DNA of 64,000 nt from Microcaldota archaeon (GTDB lineage Archaea; Micrarchaeota; Micrarchaeia; Norongarragalinales; SBBD01): assembly GCA_018819225.1 (NCBI GenBank), contig JAHJQN010000008.1, forward strand, positions 1 to 64,000, given 5' to 3'. Under the pieces are notes generated by a model. It was given only the letters and a program-made list of their open reading frames with translations. It searched no databases and was not told the origin of the DNA. Position numbers and translations under genes: made by a program. Of the stretch, positions 14,958-25,399 are shown in pieces; position 1 is the stretch's first letter; each line of letters begins with the position of its first letter.

Positions 14958-16424
14958 ATGCAAATGAAACAACGCGAATTCAAAATCGATAAAGAAACCA
15001 ATTTCTCGGAATGGTATAACACGATCATTTACGGCGCCGAACTAGCGGACATCCGCTATAACGTGAAAGGATTCGTGGTGTTTCGCCCTTGGGCAGTCGC
15101 CGCCATGAAGCGCATGTACGCGGCATACGAGAAAGAACTCGAAAAAACAGGTCATGGACCGGCATGGTTCCCGGCCCTCATCCCCGAAAAGAATTTGATG
15201 AAGGAAGCAAAACACGTGGAAGGATTCGTACCCGAAGTGTTCTGGGTGGAAAAAGCGGGGGAAACGAAACTGGAAGAAAGGCTGGCGATGCGACCCACAT
15301 CCGAAACCGCCATGTATCCCATGTACGCGCTTTGGATTCAAAGCGCGAGCGACTTGCCGTTGAAAATCTATCACAGTTCGCAAGTGTGGAGGCACGAAAC
15401 CAAGGCCACGAAACCATTCATTCGCAGCCGCGAGTTCTACTGGATTGAAGCGCATGACGTGTACGCCACGCGCGAAGAATCCGAGGCGCAGGTCCGGGAA
15501 GACATGCAGATCGCACGCAAAGTCATTACGCAGAAATTAGGGGTTCCGTTCGTGTTCTTCCAAAGACCGCAATGGGACAAGTTTCCGGGCGCTCTGCATA
15601 CGTTTGCCGCAGACACCCTCATGCCCGACGGAAAAGTCATTCAACAACCGTCTACGCATTTATTGGGACAGAATTTCTCGAAAGCATTCGATATTTCTTT
15701 CACCGATGAAAAGGGGAATAAACAATTCGGGTGGCAGACGTGTTACGGACCGGCCATCTCCCGCATTTACGCCAGCGTCATCAGCATGCACGGAGACTCG
15801 AAAGGACTCGTTCTACCGCCCATAATTGCACCCATTCAAATCGTGATCGTGCCCATCGCGCGAAAAGGGAGTGGAGACCCGCTTGTGAAAAAAGCGCTTC
15901 AAATCAAGGAAGCGTTAGAGCAAAAAGACTGGCGCGTGCACATAGACTCCAGAGACAAAACGCCGGGGTTCAAGTTTAATGACTGGGAAATGAAAGGCGT
16001 TCCCATGCGCATTGAAATGGGTGAACGCGAACTCGAGAAACTAAGCGTCACGCTCGCCTTAAGGGATTCGGGAGAAAAACGTACGGTTCTGGAAAAGGAC
16101 TTGGAAAAACGCGTTATGCAGGAAGCCGAGGCAATGACCAAGCGCATGCTGGAGAAAGCCGAAAAATGGTTCACCGCCCGTTTAAACACGGCGTCTACGG
16201 AAAAAGATCTCGTGAAACGCTTGGATAAAGGCGGGATGGTGCGTATTCCGTTTTGCACGCTGGAAATGAATGGAATGCCTTGCGCGGAATCCCTTAAAAA
16301 AAAGCACGCAATAGACGTGAGGGGAACGCGTTACGATCAAAAGGAAAAACCGAGCGGGAAGGAAACGTGCGTCATGTGCGGAAAGACTGCCGCGGTCTAC
16401 GTTTTCGCGGGAAGACAGTACTAA
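14958..16424 (+). CDS. proS: prolyl-tRNA synthetase, archaeal/eukaryotic type
   Basis: A 488-residue class II synthetase. Motif 2 (SSQVWRHETKATKPFIRSREFYWIEAHD) and motif 3 are present, and the HSSQVW-RHE and GWQTCYGPAISR stretches are typical of archaeal ProRS. There is no bacterial-type editing insertion. The C-terminus carries the archaeal/eukaryotic zinc-binding domain (CTLEMNGMPC ... ETCVMCGKTA) and ends in Tyr, as in this subtype. An alternative start is the Met at 14964. It charges tRNA-Pro with proline. Confidence 0.96.
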   Translation: MQMKQREFKIDKETNFSEWYNTIIYGAELADIRYNVKGFVVFRPWAVAAMKRMYAAYEKELEKTGHGPAWFPALIPEKNLMKEAKHVEGFVPEVFWVEKAGETKLEERLAMRPTSETAMYPMYALWIQSASDLPLKIYHSSQVWRHETKATKPFIRSREFYWIEAHDVYATREESEAQVREDMQIARKVITQKLGVPFVFFQRPQWDKFPGALHTFAADTLMPDGKVIQQPSTHLLGQNFSKAFDISFTDEKGNKQFGWQTCYGPAISRIYASVISMHGDSKGLVLPPIIAPIQIVIVPIARKGSGDPLVKKALQIKEALEQKDWRVHIDSRDKTPGFKFNDWEMKGVPMRIEMGERELEKLSVTLALRDSGEKRTVLEKDLEKRVMQEAEAMTKRMLEKAEKWFTARLNTASTEKDLVKRLDKGGMVRIPFCTLEMNGMPCAESLKKKHAIDVRGTRYDQKEKPSGKETCVMCGKTAAVYVFAGRQY

Positions 16425-16425
16425 A

Positions 16426-18834
16426 TTACGTCTTGTCCAACCGGGATTGTTTTTCCTGCTTCTTCTGCCACCACGGCGGCAAGTTCAAAGGTTTAATTGA
16501 ATCCTTGGGGGTCGCAGAAGTTCCGGATTGTTGTAGCGGTTGTTTCGGGGGTTGGGGCTTCTGAATGTTCTCGGGCGTAATGCGTTTACCCGCCAATTTA
16601 CCGTATGCGAACACGCCGCCCACCAGAATAACCACGATAACCATAACCAAAAGGAAATTCATGCCTCCAGACGCCGTAAATGCGGCGACATCTTCATCGA
16701 ACGCCGAAACCGGTTCCGCTGAAGGAGATGCATCCGATTTCAAGCGCAAATTCGGAGCGGGGAATGCGTCCAATACGCTGGCTTCCATGGGAGTCAACAC
16801 TTCAACGAAAACCGAGAATTCTTCGGTGGATGCAAGGGAAAGATCGTTCCAAATGGCGATCACGCTGCCGCGTTCCACCAAAGAGGGTTCGGGATCAAAA
16901 CCAATCAAACCATTCAAATAATCATCATAATTGAAAGGAAACGCGAATTCCAAATCCCCTTCAAACCCGCCTTCCGGAGCCTTGAACACGAGAGTAAACG
17001 TTGCGGAATTGGATTCAAAAACAGCGCGGACTGTTGATTGATCGGAAAGCGTACGCTCCAGAACGGAAACCGATACCGTGGGAACCGGTGTTGACGTGGG
17101 AACGGAAGTCGGAGTAGGAGTCGGCGTCGGAATTGTCGAAGGGAGAGGAGTCGGAGTCGCCGTGGAAGAACTCGAACAATCCGATACAAAATTGAAATCG
17201 CGACTATTTTGAATGTTCGTATACTGGACGCGCACCGTGACCGTTGCCGTACCCGTACCCGAAAACGCTTGCGAAGATGAATACGAGCCATCCACAGCCG
17301 TAATCGTCGAGCCGACTGCGGCGCCGGAAAAGAGAATGGTCTTTGAACCTAAATAAGCTGATCCTGCAGCCGCTGTACCGGAAATCGTGATAGAGTCTCC
17401 GGAACAAATGGCGTAAGTGGATAACGTCAACGTCACATCGCCGATTAGATCGCGCAACTCGATCTGGAGCGCGTTCGTTTCCGTGGATACGTGTCCCAAC
17501 AAATCCGTAAATGAAAAGTCGACCGTGTAATTGTTTGCGGGCGTCGTCGTGTTCGTTTCCCAGACCCATTTGTAAACCAGGGAATTGACTTGCGTCGCCG
17601 GCGAAAGCGTGGATGCAACGGTTCCATTGGAGTACTTGATGGTCGCGATATAAGCGAAAAGATTGGGATACGACTCGGAAACATTGGCATACAAGAAGAC
17701 GTGAGCGCCACGGTATGTTGAAACATTCGTATCGGAGGTAATCGCTTCCACGGGCGTTAAAGCCACTGAAAAGTTGTTCGCATCCGGAACCACCGCATCT
17801 ATCGCAAAGCTTCCGGAAGCCGTTCCCTGGTTGGAATGCGAGTCATTACCATAGAAAACAAAAGAATAATTGCCGCTTCCGCTCGCCGACAAATCGGCCG
17901 ACTTGGAATAATATATTCCCGAAGAATTCGCGAACGACGCGTTGACGTACCGCATGACTAAACCCGTCGCGTTCGAAATCTCTAGAACAATGGATGACAG
18001 GATTTCCGTCGAAGAAACATTGAGTAATACGGTTGCGTTCGGGTACCAGATCACGGAAGGGGATTTGATGGAAAGAACGGGAGCGGTCGTATCCGGCAGC
18101 ACCATTACTACCGTACTATTTGAAAGCGCTGGATTCAAAACCGGTTTGCCCGTAATCAATGCGGCACCCGAAGACACGGCGTCAAACGTTCCCGTTTGCG
18201 TCGCGTTACCCGAAACGTAGGAAACCACGGAGGAATTCGCTACCCAATTGAAGCCACCGGCTGTGTTCGGATTCCCGTATTGGTCCCAACCCGTAAGCGT
18301 CAAAGTAAACCGGCTGCCCACACTTTGCGTCAACGCACTCGAGGAAGTCAAATTGACGCTCACCATATCGTCCGCTATGAACGTGACGGGACTCGTAATC
18401 CCCGAATCCAGTACCTCGAAACCCGACGTATAGTTACCCGTCTGAATTTCGACGAAGTATCCTTGAGCGGCCGTCGGATTAATCACGCTTTGGAAATCGA
18501 TGAAGACGTCCGTCACGGGATCCAACGGCTCCGGAGAAGAAAGGTTGACGATGACTTTTTGGCCGACAATCGTGGGATCCGGCAAGAAATTGTTAAGGCC
18601 CGAAATAGGTCCCAACGTGACCGGCGTTGATAAGATGAATTCGTCTGCAAAAATGACCGTAACGAAGGAAAGGTTATGGAGTTCAGCTGCTTTGAAATGA
18701 ACGGTGATCGTTTCGAGCGCGCCCACCGTGTAATTCGAAGGGGAATAGTCCAAGGTACTGATCGTTCCAGCCGAAACAGAATAGGAAAACAATACGAGAC
18801 ATGCGAACGAAAGGAATCCAAGCGAACGACTCAT
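16426..18834 (-). CDS. membrane-anchored surface glycoprotein-like protein
   Basis: An 802-residue protein with a signal peptide (residues 1-22, ending SVSA). The first 230 residues are homologous to the secreted protein at 394-2415. Several beta-sandwich segments follow, including an SGSFAID-V-PD linker typical of Ig-like repeats and a CSGDSITISGTA segment. A Thr/Pro stalk (about residues 555-590) leads to one more beta domain, a membrane helix (about 723-744, MVIVVILVGGVFAY) and a basic, Pro-rich cytosolic tail. Many N-glycosylation sites occur. It resembles an archaeal S-layer or adhesion protein. It has a TATA box at about 18881-18890. Confidence 0.85.
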   Translation of the reverse strand: MSRSLGFLSFACLVLFSYSVSAGTISTLDYSPSNYTVGALETITVHFKAAELHNLSFVTVIFADEFILSTPVTLGPISGLNNFLPDPTIVGQKVIVNLSSPEPLDPVTDVFIDFQSVINPTAAQGYFVEIQTGNYTSGFEVLDSGITSPVTFIADDMVSVNLTSSSALTQSVGSRFTLTLTGWDQYGNPNTAGGFNWVANSSVVSYVSGNATQTGTFDAVSSGAALITGKPVLNPALSNSTVVMVLPDTTAPVLSIKSPSVIWYPNATVLLNVSSTEILSSIVLEISNATGLVMRYVNASFANSSGIYYSKSADLSASGSGNYSFVFYGNDSHSNQGTASGSFAIDAVVPDANNFSVALTPVEAITSDTNVSTYRGAHVFLYANVSESYPNLFAYIATIKYSNGTVASTLSPATQVNSLVYKWVWETNTTTPANNYTVDFSFTDLLGHVSTETNALQIELRDLIGDVTLTLSTYAICSGDSITISGTAAAGSAYLGSKTILFSGAAVGSTITAVDGSYSSSQAFSGTGTATVTVRVQYTNIQNSRDFNFVSDCSSSSTATPTPLPSTIPTPTPTPTSVPTSTPVPTVSVSVLERTLSDQSTVRAVFESNSATFTLVFKAPEGGFEGDLEFAFPFNYDDYLNGLIGFDPEPSLVERGSVIAIWNDLSLASTEEFSVFVEVLTPMEASVLDAFPAPNLRLKSDASPSAEPVSAFDEDVAAFTASGGMNFLLVMVIVVILVGGVFAYGKLAGKRITPENIQKPQPPKQPLQQSGTSATPKDSIKPLNLPPWWQKKQEKQSRLDKT

Positions 18835-18898
18835 AGAACCAAAAACCTCTTTTGTGGGTATGAAAAAATAAACCGGAATAGTATAAAAGGCTATTTTT

Positions 18899-19390
18899 TT
18901 AGAGCAGTTGACGGTATTCCTCCTTAATCACGTTCAAAATGACGTGGGTATTGCTGCGTTCCACTTGATCCAAAGACAGAATTTGCTTTACAATCTTGCT
19001 GAACTCGCCGCGATTTCGAGCGCGAACCAAAACCATGGAATCACTTAACCCCGTGACGTCATAGACGGCGACGACGCCCGGCAGATTCGAAATCTGCCTC
19101 TGAACTTCCAGCAACGCCCCCTTGCGAATCGTGACTTCAATCAAACCTGTGAATTCGTACCCCAAACGAGCATGATTCAACAACGGAGAGTAGCCGTTAA
19201 TGATGCCCTCGGATTCCAGACGCTTGACGCGCTGAACCACCGTCGACGTCGAAACCTTCAGACGGCGGGCAATCTCGCGAAACGAATCCCGTGCATTTCG
19301 AGAAAGCTCTCTCAATATGCGCTCGTCCAGCTTATCCGCAACATACGACTCTTGAGCGGGCTCCTTTTTCACCAAGTTCATTGCAAGCAT
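18899..19390 (-). CDS. Lrp/AsnC-family transcriptional regulator
   Basis: A 163-residue protein with the Lrp layout. The winged helix at residues about 20-80 (LDERILRELSRNARDSFREIARRL, STVVQRVKRLESEGII) is followed by the RAM ligand-binding domain (about 85-160; VVAVYDVTGLSDSMVLVRA). Archaeal Lrp proteins often sense amino acids and bind their own promoter. It is divergent from serS with 60 bases between the starts. Whether it controls serS is unknown. Confidence 0.88.
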   Translation of the reverse strand: MLAMNLVKKEPAQESYVADKLDERILRELSRNARDSFREIARRLKVSTSTVVQRVKRLESEGIINGYSPLLNHARLGYEFTGLIEVTIRKGALLEVQRQISNLPGVVAVYDVTGLSDSMVLVRARNRGEFSKIVKQILSLDQVERSNTHVILNVIKEEYRQLL

Positions 19391-19450
19391 AAGCGTCCAA
19401 TAGGTTAAAAATATTGCTCTGCTAACCCCATTTCCCGAAGGCGATCACTC

Positions 19451-20728
19451 ATGCTGGACATGCGGTACGTGCGAACGCACGAAAACGAAGTCAGAAAAAA
19501 CCTCGAAAGGCGTCAAGACCCCCGCGTCATGACCCGATTCGAAGCCCTCATCGAAAAAGACCGGTCCTGGCGGGAACAAAAACAGCTAGCGGAAAAACTC
19601 AAAGCGCAACGCAACGTGCTCTCCCGAGAAATCACGGCTCTCAAGAAACAAAAAAAAGATGCGCAAACGAAAATCGATGAAGCGGCATCGATTCCCTCAA
19701 AAATCAAGGCGGCGGACGCCCAACGCATGAAATTAGAAAAAGAAACGAATGATCTCTTGATGCGGATCCCCAATTTACTTGCAAACGATGTACCGACCGG
19801 TAAAGGAGAGGAAGACAACGCGGTGATCCGAACGTGGGGAAAACGCGCCTCGTATGCATTTGAACCCAAAAGCCACGTCGACCTGATTGCGGATCTCGAT
19901 ATAGCGGACATTCCACGAGCCGCCAAAATCGCGGGCGCACGATTCTATTTTCTCAAGAACGAACTCGTGGTATTGGACATGGCTTTGCAGCGCATGGCAC
20001 TCGATTTGCTCATGAAAAAAGGATTCGTGCCCGTTATTCCCCCGTTGTTAATGCACCGGAAGCCGTATGAAGGCGTCACCGACCTCAAAGATTTCGAGGA
20101 CGTCATGTACAAGGCCGAAGGCGAGGACTTGTACTTGATTGCGACTAGCGAGCACCCCCTCGCCGCCATGCACGGGAATGAAATTCTGGATGGTAATAAA
20201 CTCCCCTTGAAATATGCGGGGGTGAGCACGTGCTTCCGCCGGGAAGCCGGCGCCCACGGAAGAGACACCAAAGGCATATTTCGAGTGCACCAATTCACGA
20301 AAGTCGAACAGTTCGTGTACTGCAAGCCCGCGGACTCTCCCGCCATACTCGAAGACCTGTTAAAGAACGCGGAAACGGTTTTTCAGAAGCTTGAAATTCC
20401 CTACCGCATTGTTAACATCTGCACGGGAGAAATTGGAACCGTCGCCACAAAAAAATACGATATCGAGGCATGGATGCCGGCTCAAAACGCATTCCGGGAG
20501 GTTGTCAGCGCCAGCAACTGCTCCTCTTACCAAGCCAATCGATTAAGCATTCGGTACCGGAAAGACTTTCAGTTCGAAGAAAAAGAAGCCGTGCACACGC
20601 TGAATGCCACTGCCGTAGCCAACCCGCGAGCCATCGTAGCCATCCTTGAAAATCACCAAAACACAGACGGAAGCATCTCCATACCGAAAGCCCTGCAGCC
20701 GTACGCCGGATTCAAAGAAATCAAGTAA
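19451..20728 (+). CDS. serS: seryl-tRNA synthetase, common (bacterial/eukaryotic-like) type
   Basis: A 425-residue class II synthetase. The N-terminal coiled-coil arm that holds the tRNA-Ser variable arm spans about residues 30-105 (REQKQLAEKLKAQRNVLSREI). Motif 2 (STCFRREAGAHGRDTKGIFRVHQF) and motif 3 (LNATAVANPRAIVAILENH) are intact. This is the standard SerRS, not the rare methanogen form. It has its own promoter and is followed after 84 bases by an unrelated membrane gene pair. Confidence 0.96.
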   Translation: MLDMRYVRTHENEVRKNLERRQDPRVMTRFEALIEKDRSWREQKQLAEKLKAQRNVLSREITALKKQKKDAQTKIDEAASIPSKIKAADAQRMKLEKETNDLLMRIPNLLANDVPTGKGEEDNAVIRTWGKRASYAFEPKSHVDLIADLDIADIPRAAKIAGARFYFLKNELVVLDMALQRMALDLLMKKGFVPVIPPLLMHRKPYEGVTDLKDFEDVMYKAEGEDLYLIATSEHPLAAMHGNEILDGNKLPLKYAGVSTCFRREAGAHGRDTKGIFRVHQFTKVEQFVYCKPADSPAILEDLLKNAETVFQKLEIPYRIVNICTGEIGTVATKKYDIEAWMPAQNAFREVVSASNCSSYQANRLSIRYRKDFQFEEKEAVHTLNATAVANPRAIVAILENHQNTDGSISIPKALQPYAGFKEIK

Positions 20729-20812
20729 TTATCCGTTAACGGCGACACCCGCTCAAACGGCACAAATAAAAAGCGGTTTCCTAATGATAATACGTCGAAG
20801 GCGAACCCATTA

Positions 20813-21244
20813 ATGAATTTGAAGATTTTAGCCAAGGCATTCGTAGCGCTCCTAGCCACTAGCTTAATTGCCTATTCCTTTTCGATCATCGGCGTTCCGG
20901 GGACGCCTGTAGACTCCTTCTGGAAGTTATTCGCGCTCGTGCTCGGCGTATCCATTGTAACGGGATACGCTTGGCCGCAACTTCGAGGAGTGCGGAAAGG
21001 AGACATGCTCATGGTCGTGGAACGGCGGCACCAACACGAAGGCGATTTCATACAAAACATTATTGATAGTTACCTCGTAACGGCTCTCGAGGACGGACGA
21101 ATCGGAAACAAAATAAAAGTGCGTATCTCCAACCAGCGAAACAACAACCTTAAAGGAGAAGGGGTCATCATTTCATACGCGGAAACGCTAAGACCCGCCC
21201 GCATTCGGCTCACTGAAAGCGAAGTGCAAGTCAAATGGTCATGA
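20813..21244 (+). CDS. membrane protein coupled to the M50 protease
   Basis: A 143-residue protein with two membrane helices (about residues 8-26 and 36-54). A soluble C-terminal domain of about 85 residues follows, rich in beta strands (GDMLMVVERRHQHEG ... GEGVIISYAETLRPARI). Its stop overlaps the start of the site-2-type protease by ATGA, so the two are co-made and may interact. The family is unrecognised; the soluble part could be a small beta-barrel binding domain. Confidence 0.75.
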   Translation: MNLKILAKAFVALLATSLIAYSFSIIGVPGTPVDSFWKLFALVLGVSIVTGYAWPQLRGVRKGDMLMVVERRHQHEGDFIQNIIDSYLVTALEDGRIGNKIKVRISNQRNNNLKGEGVIISYAETLRPARIRLTESEVQVKWS

Positions 21245-21807
21245 AAACCGATTACGTCGAAATACTGCACATCGTCGTATCCGTCATCACCATCTCAATA
21301 GCTTTTTCCTTGTTTAGCGGCCAGTTTTGGCTCATACTGATCACGCTGGGGCTTGGATTCGTGCTTCATGAACTCGCGCACAAGTTCGTGGCACAAGGCT
21401 ATGGCGCGATTGCGTATTATCGAGCGTGGACATTCGGACTCGTTTTGGCGCTCGTGCTCGCTGTCGTCACCGGCGGCGGATTCGTGTTTGCCGCGCCCGG
21501 AGCCGTCATGATCCACGGACCGCATTTGACTCGGAGCCAAAACGGAAAGATCGCGATTGCAGGCGCCATGATGAATTTTTTCCTCGCCCTCGGGTTCATC
21601 ATGTTGGGCACCTTAACGCAATACCGGGAACTCGCGTATTGGGGAGCGTATATTAACGCGTTCCTTGGCGCGTTCAACTTAATTCCTATTTATCCGCTTG
21701 ACGGACAAAAAGTGAAGGCCTGGAATCCGTTATGGTGGAGTGTCGCAGCCGTCATCCTCTTCGGGTTACTTATCAGTATTATGTTCAACATCATCCCGTT
21801 GAGATAA
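21241..21807 (+). CDS. site-2 protease-like M50 metalloprotease
   Basis: A 188-residue polytopic membrane protein. The zinc site HELAH (about residues 42-46) and the second metal motif NLIPIYPLDGQK (about 144-155) are both present, so it should be an active intramembrane protease. These enzymes cut membrane-tethered regulators or leftover signal peptides within the membrane. The start at 21241 gives an ATGA overlap with the preceding gene; an ATG at 21235 is possible. Confidence 0.9.
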   Translation: MKTDYVEILHIVVSVITISIAFSLFSGQFWLILITLGLGFVLHELAHKFVAQGYGAIAYYRAWTFGLVLALVLAVVTGGGFVFAAPGAVMIHGPHLTRSQNGKIAIAGAMMNFFLALGFIMLGTLTQYRELAYWGAYINAFLGAFNLIPIYPLDGQKVKAWNPLWWSVAAVILFGLLISIMFNIIPLR

Positions 21808-21811
21808 AGCG

Positions 21812-24800
21812 CTAGAGCTTCCTAAATCGCGCCGTAACCGTGAGCTTACCGAACGCTGCCTTCGCCGACGCATCGCCTTTCAAACCACGTTCCGAATCGA
21901 CGAGAAGGATCTTGGACGCTCCGACTTCTTCCTTCAATTCGGCTATCTTGCTTTTCAAAACGTTCGAAGCTTCCTCCGAACCGTAAAGAGTCAGCTCAAC
22001 ATGGTTTTGAACCTGCAACTTATTCTTTTTACGCGAATCTTGAATCGCGCGCACTAACTCTCGGAAGAACGCCTCCTTTTCGAGCTCGGGAGTTAACGTC
22101 TTCGGTACGAAAACCGATCCGCCCTTAAACTCCTTTGAATGCATGCCGGATGGCTTTTGCTTGGAAAAGCGTACGGATAACGCGTTACATGAACGCATTA
22201 ATACCGCCTGCAATTCGGATACGGCGTTCTCAACGGATTCATGGCCTGAAAACACGATTTCTTGAACGGGCCACCGACGCTTCAACTGCATTTCCTGACG
22301 CGCGGCGTTCACGGTCTCCACCATTCTTTCCGATAGCACGAACACGTTCTCCAAATCTCTTTTAATGCGCTTGTGGTCCGGTTTCGGCCAATCCTCGTAA
22401 TGGACACTCTCCTTCGAAGACGCATCGTTCAACTCGCGGTACATGAACTCCGATAGAAACGGGGAAATCGGCGCCAACAATTTCGAATACGTCAATAAAG
22501 TGTAACGCATGACCGCCAGAGCGGTTTTCCGACTTTCCGGTTCAGCGGTCAGCGAAACACGGTCGCGCACCAACTTGATGTAAACCCGCGAAAACTCATT
22601 GACCGCAAAATGCACGAGCGAACGACCCGCCAAATGCCGTTCGAACGCATCCATGTGCCTCGTCACCGCCTGAACCACGGATTCCAGACGACTAATAATC
22701 CACGCATCCTCTTTCTCCAAATTCAACGCATCCAAAGAACGGGGAACGCGTACGCCTTGAGCATACGTTTCATAGAAGGAAAGCGTATTATACAGAATCG
22801 TGAACGCCTTCTGAACTTCCCCAGCCGTCCTAAACGAAAACTTTTGCACCTCCCAAGGGGCAATCTCGAAACAATAATACATGCGGATCACATCCGCCGA
22901 AAGCTGTTCAATGGCATCACGCGCGGGCACCACGTTCCCAAGACTCTTGCTCATCTTCTCTCCTTTCTCGTCCAAAACCCAGCCATTCATCGCCACCGCC
23001 AAATACGGCGTTTTTCCGAATACTCCAACCGAAGCAAACATGAGAGAATCAAACCAGCCGCGAATCTGATCCTGACTTTCATTGATGAGGTTTGCCGGAA
23101 ACATGCGTTCAAACAATTCCTTATTCTTGAAAGGATAACCCAGGGAAGCCCAAGGCGCAATACCCGAATCAAACCACACATTCAAAATGTCCTTGATGCG
23201 GACCGCCGATCCTTTACAGCGACTGCACTTCAATTGGATGGCGTCTACGGTATGACGGTGAAGATCCGTCAAGTCCTTCAACCGAACGCCCCCCAACGCT
23301 TTTTCAACCAATTCCGATCGACTGCCAATGACCTGGTAATCCCCACACTCCGAACAAACCCAGATGGGTAACGGGATACCCCAATAACGCTGTTGGGAAA
23401 TGCACCAGTCTTCCCGGTCCACCAACCAATTGTGAAACTTTTCCTTACCGTAGGGGGGCATCCATTTCACATGCTGTTCATTCTCCTCCAGCATTTTCCC
23501 CTTAACCGATTCAACTGAAAGATACCACTGGTCACTCAAGCGGAAAATGAGCTGCGATTTGCATCGCCAGCACAACGCCACGCGATGCGTCACCCTTTCG
23601 GCATGCAATAAATGGCCCGTCTCGTCCAATTTTGCTACAATCAATGGATCCGCCTTTTTCACGAACTGGCCTTTAAACCAATCCACCTCGTCCGTATACC
23701 GGCCTTTTTCATCCAACGGCGACGGCGAAGGCAATTGGTAATGCTTACCAACAAAATGATCCGTTTGACCGTGACCCGGAGCACAATGAACGAGCCCCGT
23801 TCCATCCTCCAGGTTCACGAACTCAGTATACTCCTCTTTTTCTTGCGTGCCCGTCACCTCATCGAGTTTTTTCTCGCTTTCCGCCTCGCTTTTACTCTTG
23901 TGCTTGATTTTATGCTTCTTGTACTTTTTATGCGTCATAATGGGAATGCTCATGAGCACTTTCCGCGCATTCGAAGGAAGTTTTCTTTGCACGCCCACAT
24001 CCAAAACCGGCTCGTACTCCCACTGATCCATTTTTTTTCCAGGAAATGTTTCCAAGACGATGAGATCAGTTTTCAGTTTTTCTTTCAGAAATTCCAACCG
24101 TTTCTCTCCGAATACGAGTACTTCTTTCCCACTTTGCGCGCGCACATACTTTTCTTTCGGATGCGCAATGACGGAAACATTGCTCGCTAGCGTCCAAGGC
24201 GTCGTCGTCCACACCAGCAGAAACTCGTTTGATTTGTTCTTTAACTTAAATTTTATATAAATACTCGGGTCCGACAAATCCTTGTACGAATCACTCACTT
24301 CATATCCAGATAACGAGGTCTCGCAATGCGGACACCAATACGTGGATTTTTGACCCCGCGTCAACAGTCCTTTGTCCTCCATCTGTTTAAGCGTCCACCA
24401 TCCACTTTCAATATAATAATCCTTGTAAGTAAAATACGGTTCGGAGTAAAAGCGCCATGCTCCGAGCAAGCGATAGTACGCCATCCAATTCTTTTCCGTA
24501 TTCACCACTTTTTCCAAGCATTTAGCATCAAATTTTTGAATCCCGATTTTCTCGATATCTTGTTTATTCTTGATCCCCAACTCTTTTTCCACCATGACCT
24601 CCGTTGGCAGTCCATGGCAGTCAAATCCCGGTTGAAAGAAGCTGGAAAAACCCTTCATTTGCATGTAACGGCTCCAGATATCCTTGCTGGCCGTGGTCTT
24701 TACATGTCCAACGTGAGCATCCGCATTCGCGTACGGAGGCCCATCCAGCAAATAAAAAGGCTTGGCGTCAGGGCGTTGCCTGGAAAGATTCTGAGGCACC

Positions 24801-24862
24801 CGATTCTTTTCCCAAAACTCAAGAATTTCGGCTTCAATGCGTTTCTGGTCGTACGGCTTCAT
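21812..24862 (-). CDS. ileS: isoleucyl-tRNA synthetase
   Basis: A 1016-residue class Ia synthetase. The HIGH-like motif is HVGHV (about residue 50), the KMSKS motif is intact (KMSKSLGNVV), and a large CP1 editing domain (TTTPWTL, near residue 220) lies between. Zinc-like Cys pairs occur (CSECG, CSRCKG). The start at 24862 (MKPYDQKR) is chosen because AAGGTG lies about 7 bases upstream; the frame is open a further 18 bases. It charges tRNA-Ile and edits valine. The gene is monocistronic. Confidence 0.96.
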   Translation of the reverse strand: MKPYDQKRIEAEILEFWEKNRVPQNLSRQRPDAKPFYLLDGPPYANADAHVGHVKTTASKDIWSRYMQMKGFSSFFQPGFDCHGLPTEVMVEKELGIKNKQDIEKIGIQKFDAKCLEKVVNTEKNWMAYYRLLGAWRFYSEPYFTYKDYYIESGWWTLKQMEDKGLLTRGQKSTYWCPHCETSLSGYEVSDSYKDLSDPSIYIKFKLKNKSNEFLLVWTTTPWTLASNVSVIAHPKEKYVRAQSGKEVLVFGEKRLEFLKEKLKTDLIVLETFPGKKMDQWEYEPVLDVGVQRKLPSNARKVLMSIPIMTHKKYKKHKIKHKSKSEAESEKKLDEVTGTQEKEEYTEFVNLEDGTGLVHCAPGHGQTDHFVGKHYQLPSPSPLDEKGRYTDEVDWFKGQFVKKADPLIVAKLDETGHLLHAERVTHRVALCWRCKSQLIFRLSDQWYLSVESVKGKMLEENEQHVKWMPPYGKEKFHNWLVDREDWCISQQRYWGIPLPIWVCSECGDYQVIGSRSELVEKALGGVRLKDLTDLHRHTVDAIQLKCSRCKGSAVRIKDILNVWFDSGIAPWASLGYPFKNKELFERMFPANLINESQDQIRGWFDSLMFASVGVFGKTPYLAVAMNGWVLDEKGEKMSKSLGNVVPARDAIEQLSADVIRMYYCFEIAPWEVQKFSFRTAGEVQKAFTILYNTLSFYETYAQGVRVPRSLDALNLEKEDAWIISRLESVVQAVTRHMDAFERHLAGRSLVHFAVNEFSRVYIKLVRDRVSLTAEPESRKTALAVMRYTLLTYSKLLAPISPFLSEFMYRELNDASSKESVHYEDWPKPDHKRIKRDLENVFVLSERMVETVNAARQEMQLKRRWPVQEIVFSGHESVENAVSELQAVLMRSCNALSVRFSKQKPSGMHSKEFKGGSVFVPKTLTPELEKEAFFRELVRAIQDSRKKNKLQVQNHVELTLYGSEEASNVLKSKIAELKEEVGASKILLVDSERGLKGDASAKAAFGKLTVTARFRKL

Positions 24863-24947
24863 GGATGACACCTTCAGCAAGTTGCTGTTGGCTTAACGTA
24901 TGAGAGCAATAGCCCTTTTGGAAAGGATATCAGCTCTTTCGCTAAGG

Positions 24948-24964
24948 AATCACGTCACGTGATT
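24948..24964. repeat. inverted repeat AATCACGT-c-ACGTGATT
   Basis: A perfect 8-base inverted repeat with a single central base, lying 86 bases upstream of ileS in the long gap 24863-25399. It could be an operator. Apart from it, a second inverted repeat near 25303-25331 and a doubtful short frame at 25096-25311, I see nothing in this gap. Confidence 0.5.
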
Positions 24965-25095
24965 AATACAAGCTAAGGAAAAGCAGGGTTTTTAAGTGCT
25001 ATGAAGCCTCAAACATTTAAGACAAAAGGATGGGGGAGGGGGAAGAAGGACAGCGGCAAACAAACCGATGGAGGCAAAGAGAATCCGAAGCCCTT

Positions 25096-25311
25096 CTATT
25101 GAACCTTCCCCACCCATATCATGGCCTCATAAATAAGAAACTCGTGAAATAACCGAGAATAAATCCCGCGATAATAACCAGCCTCCACTTCACGGTTTCG
25201 ATGCGCTTCCAATGATCTCTTTGTAACCCGTTCGATGTAATTTCCATCCACATCCCCGGGAAAGCTATCTCGAAATTGGATGTAATATTTGTTTGGTAGA
25301 AACGAAATCAA
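25096..25311 (-). CDS. doubtful 71-residue open frame
   Basis: It starts with TTG and encodes MISFLPNKYYIQFRDSFPGD and a further 51 residues with a plausible soluble composition. There is no recognisable family. An AT-rich TATA-like stretch (GATTTATG on the minus strand, about 25335-25345) lies at a suitable distance upstream. The frame sits in otherwise empty sequence at the edge of the AT-rich island. It could be a gene, a remnant or chance. Confidence 0.25.
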   Translation of the reverse strand: MISFLPNKYYIQFRDSFPGDVDGNYIERVTKRSLEAHRNREVEAGYYRGIYSRLFHEFLIYEAMIWVGKVQ

Positions 25312-25399
25312 CTAATAGTTGATATTTCGTAGGTACATAAATCTACGTAATGTACGGGGTTTATATTTCACGAAATAGGGTACGTTATCAAGTGAACAA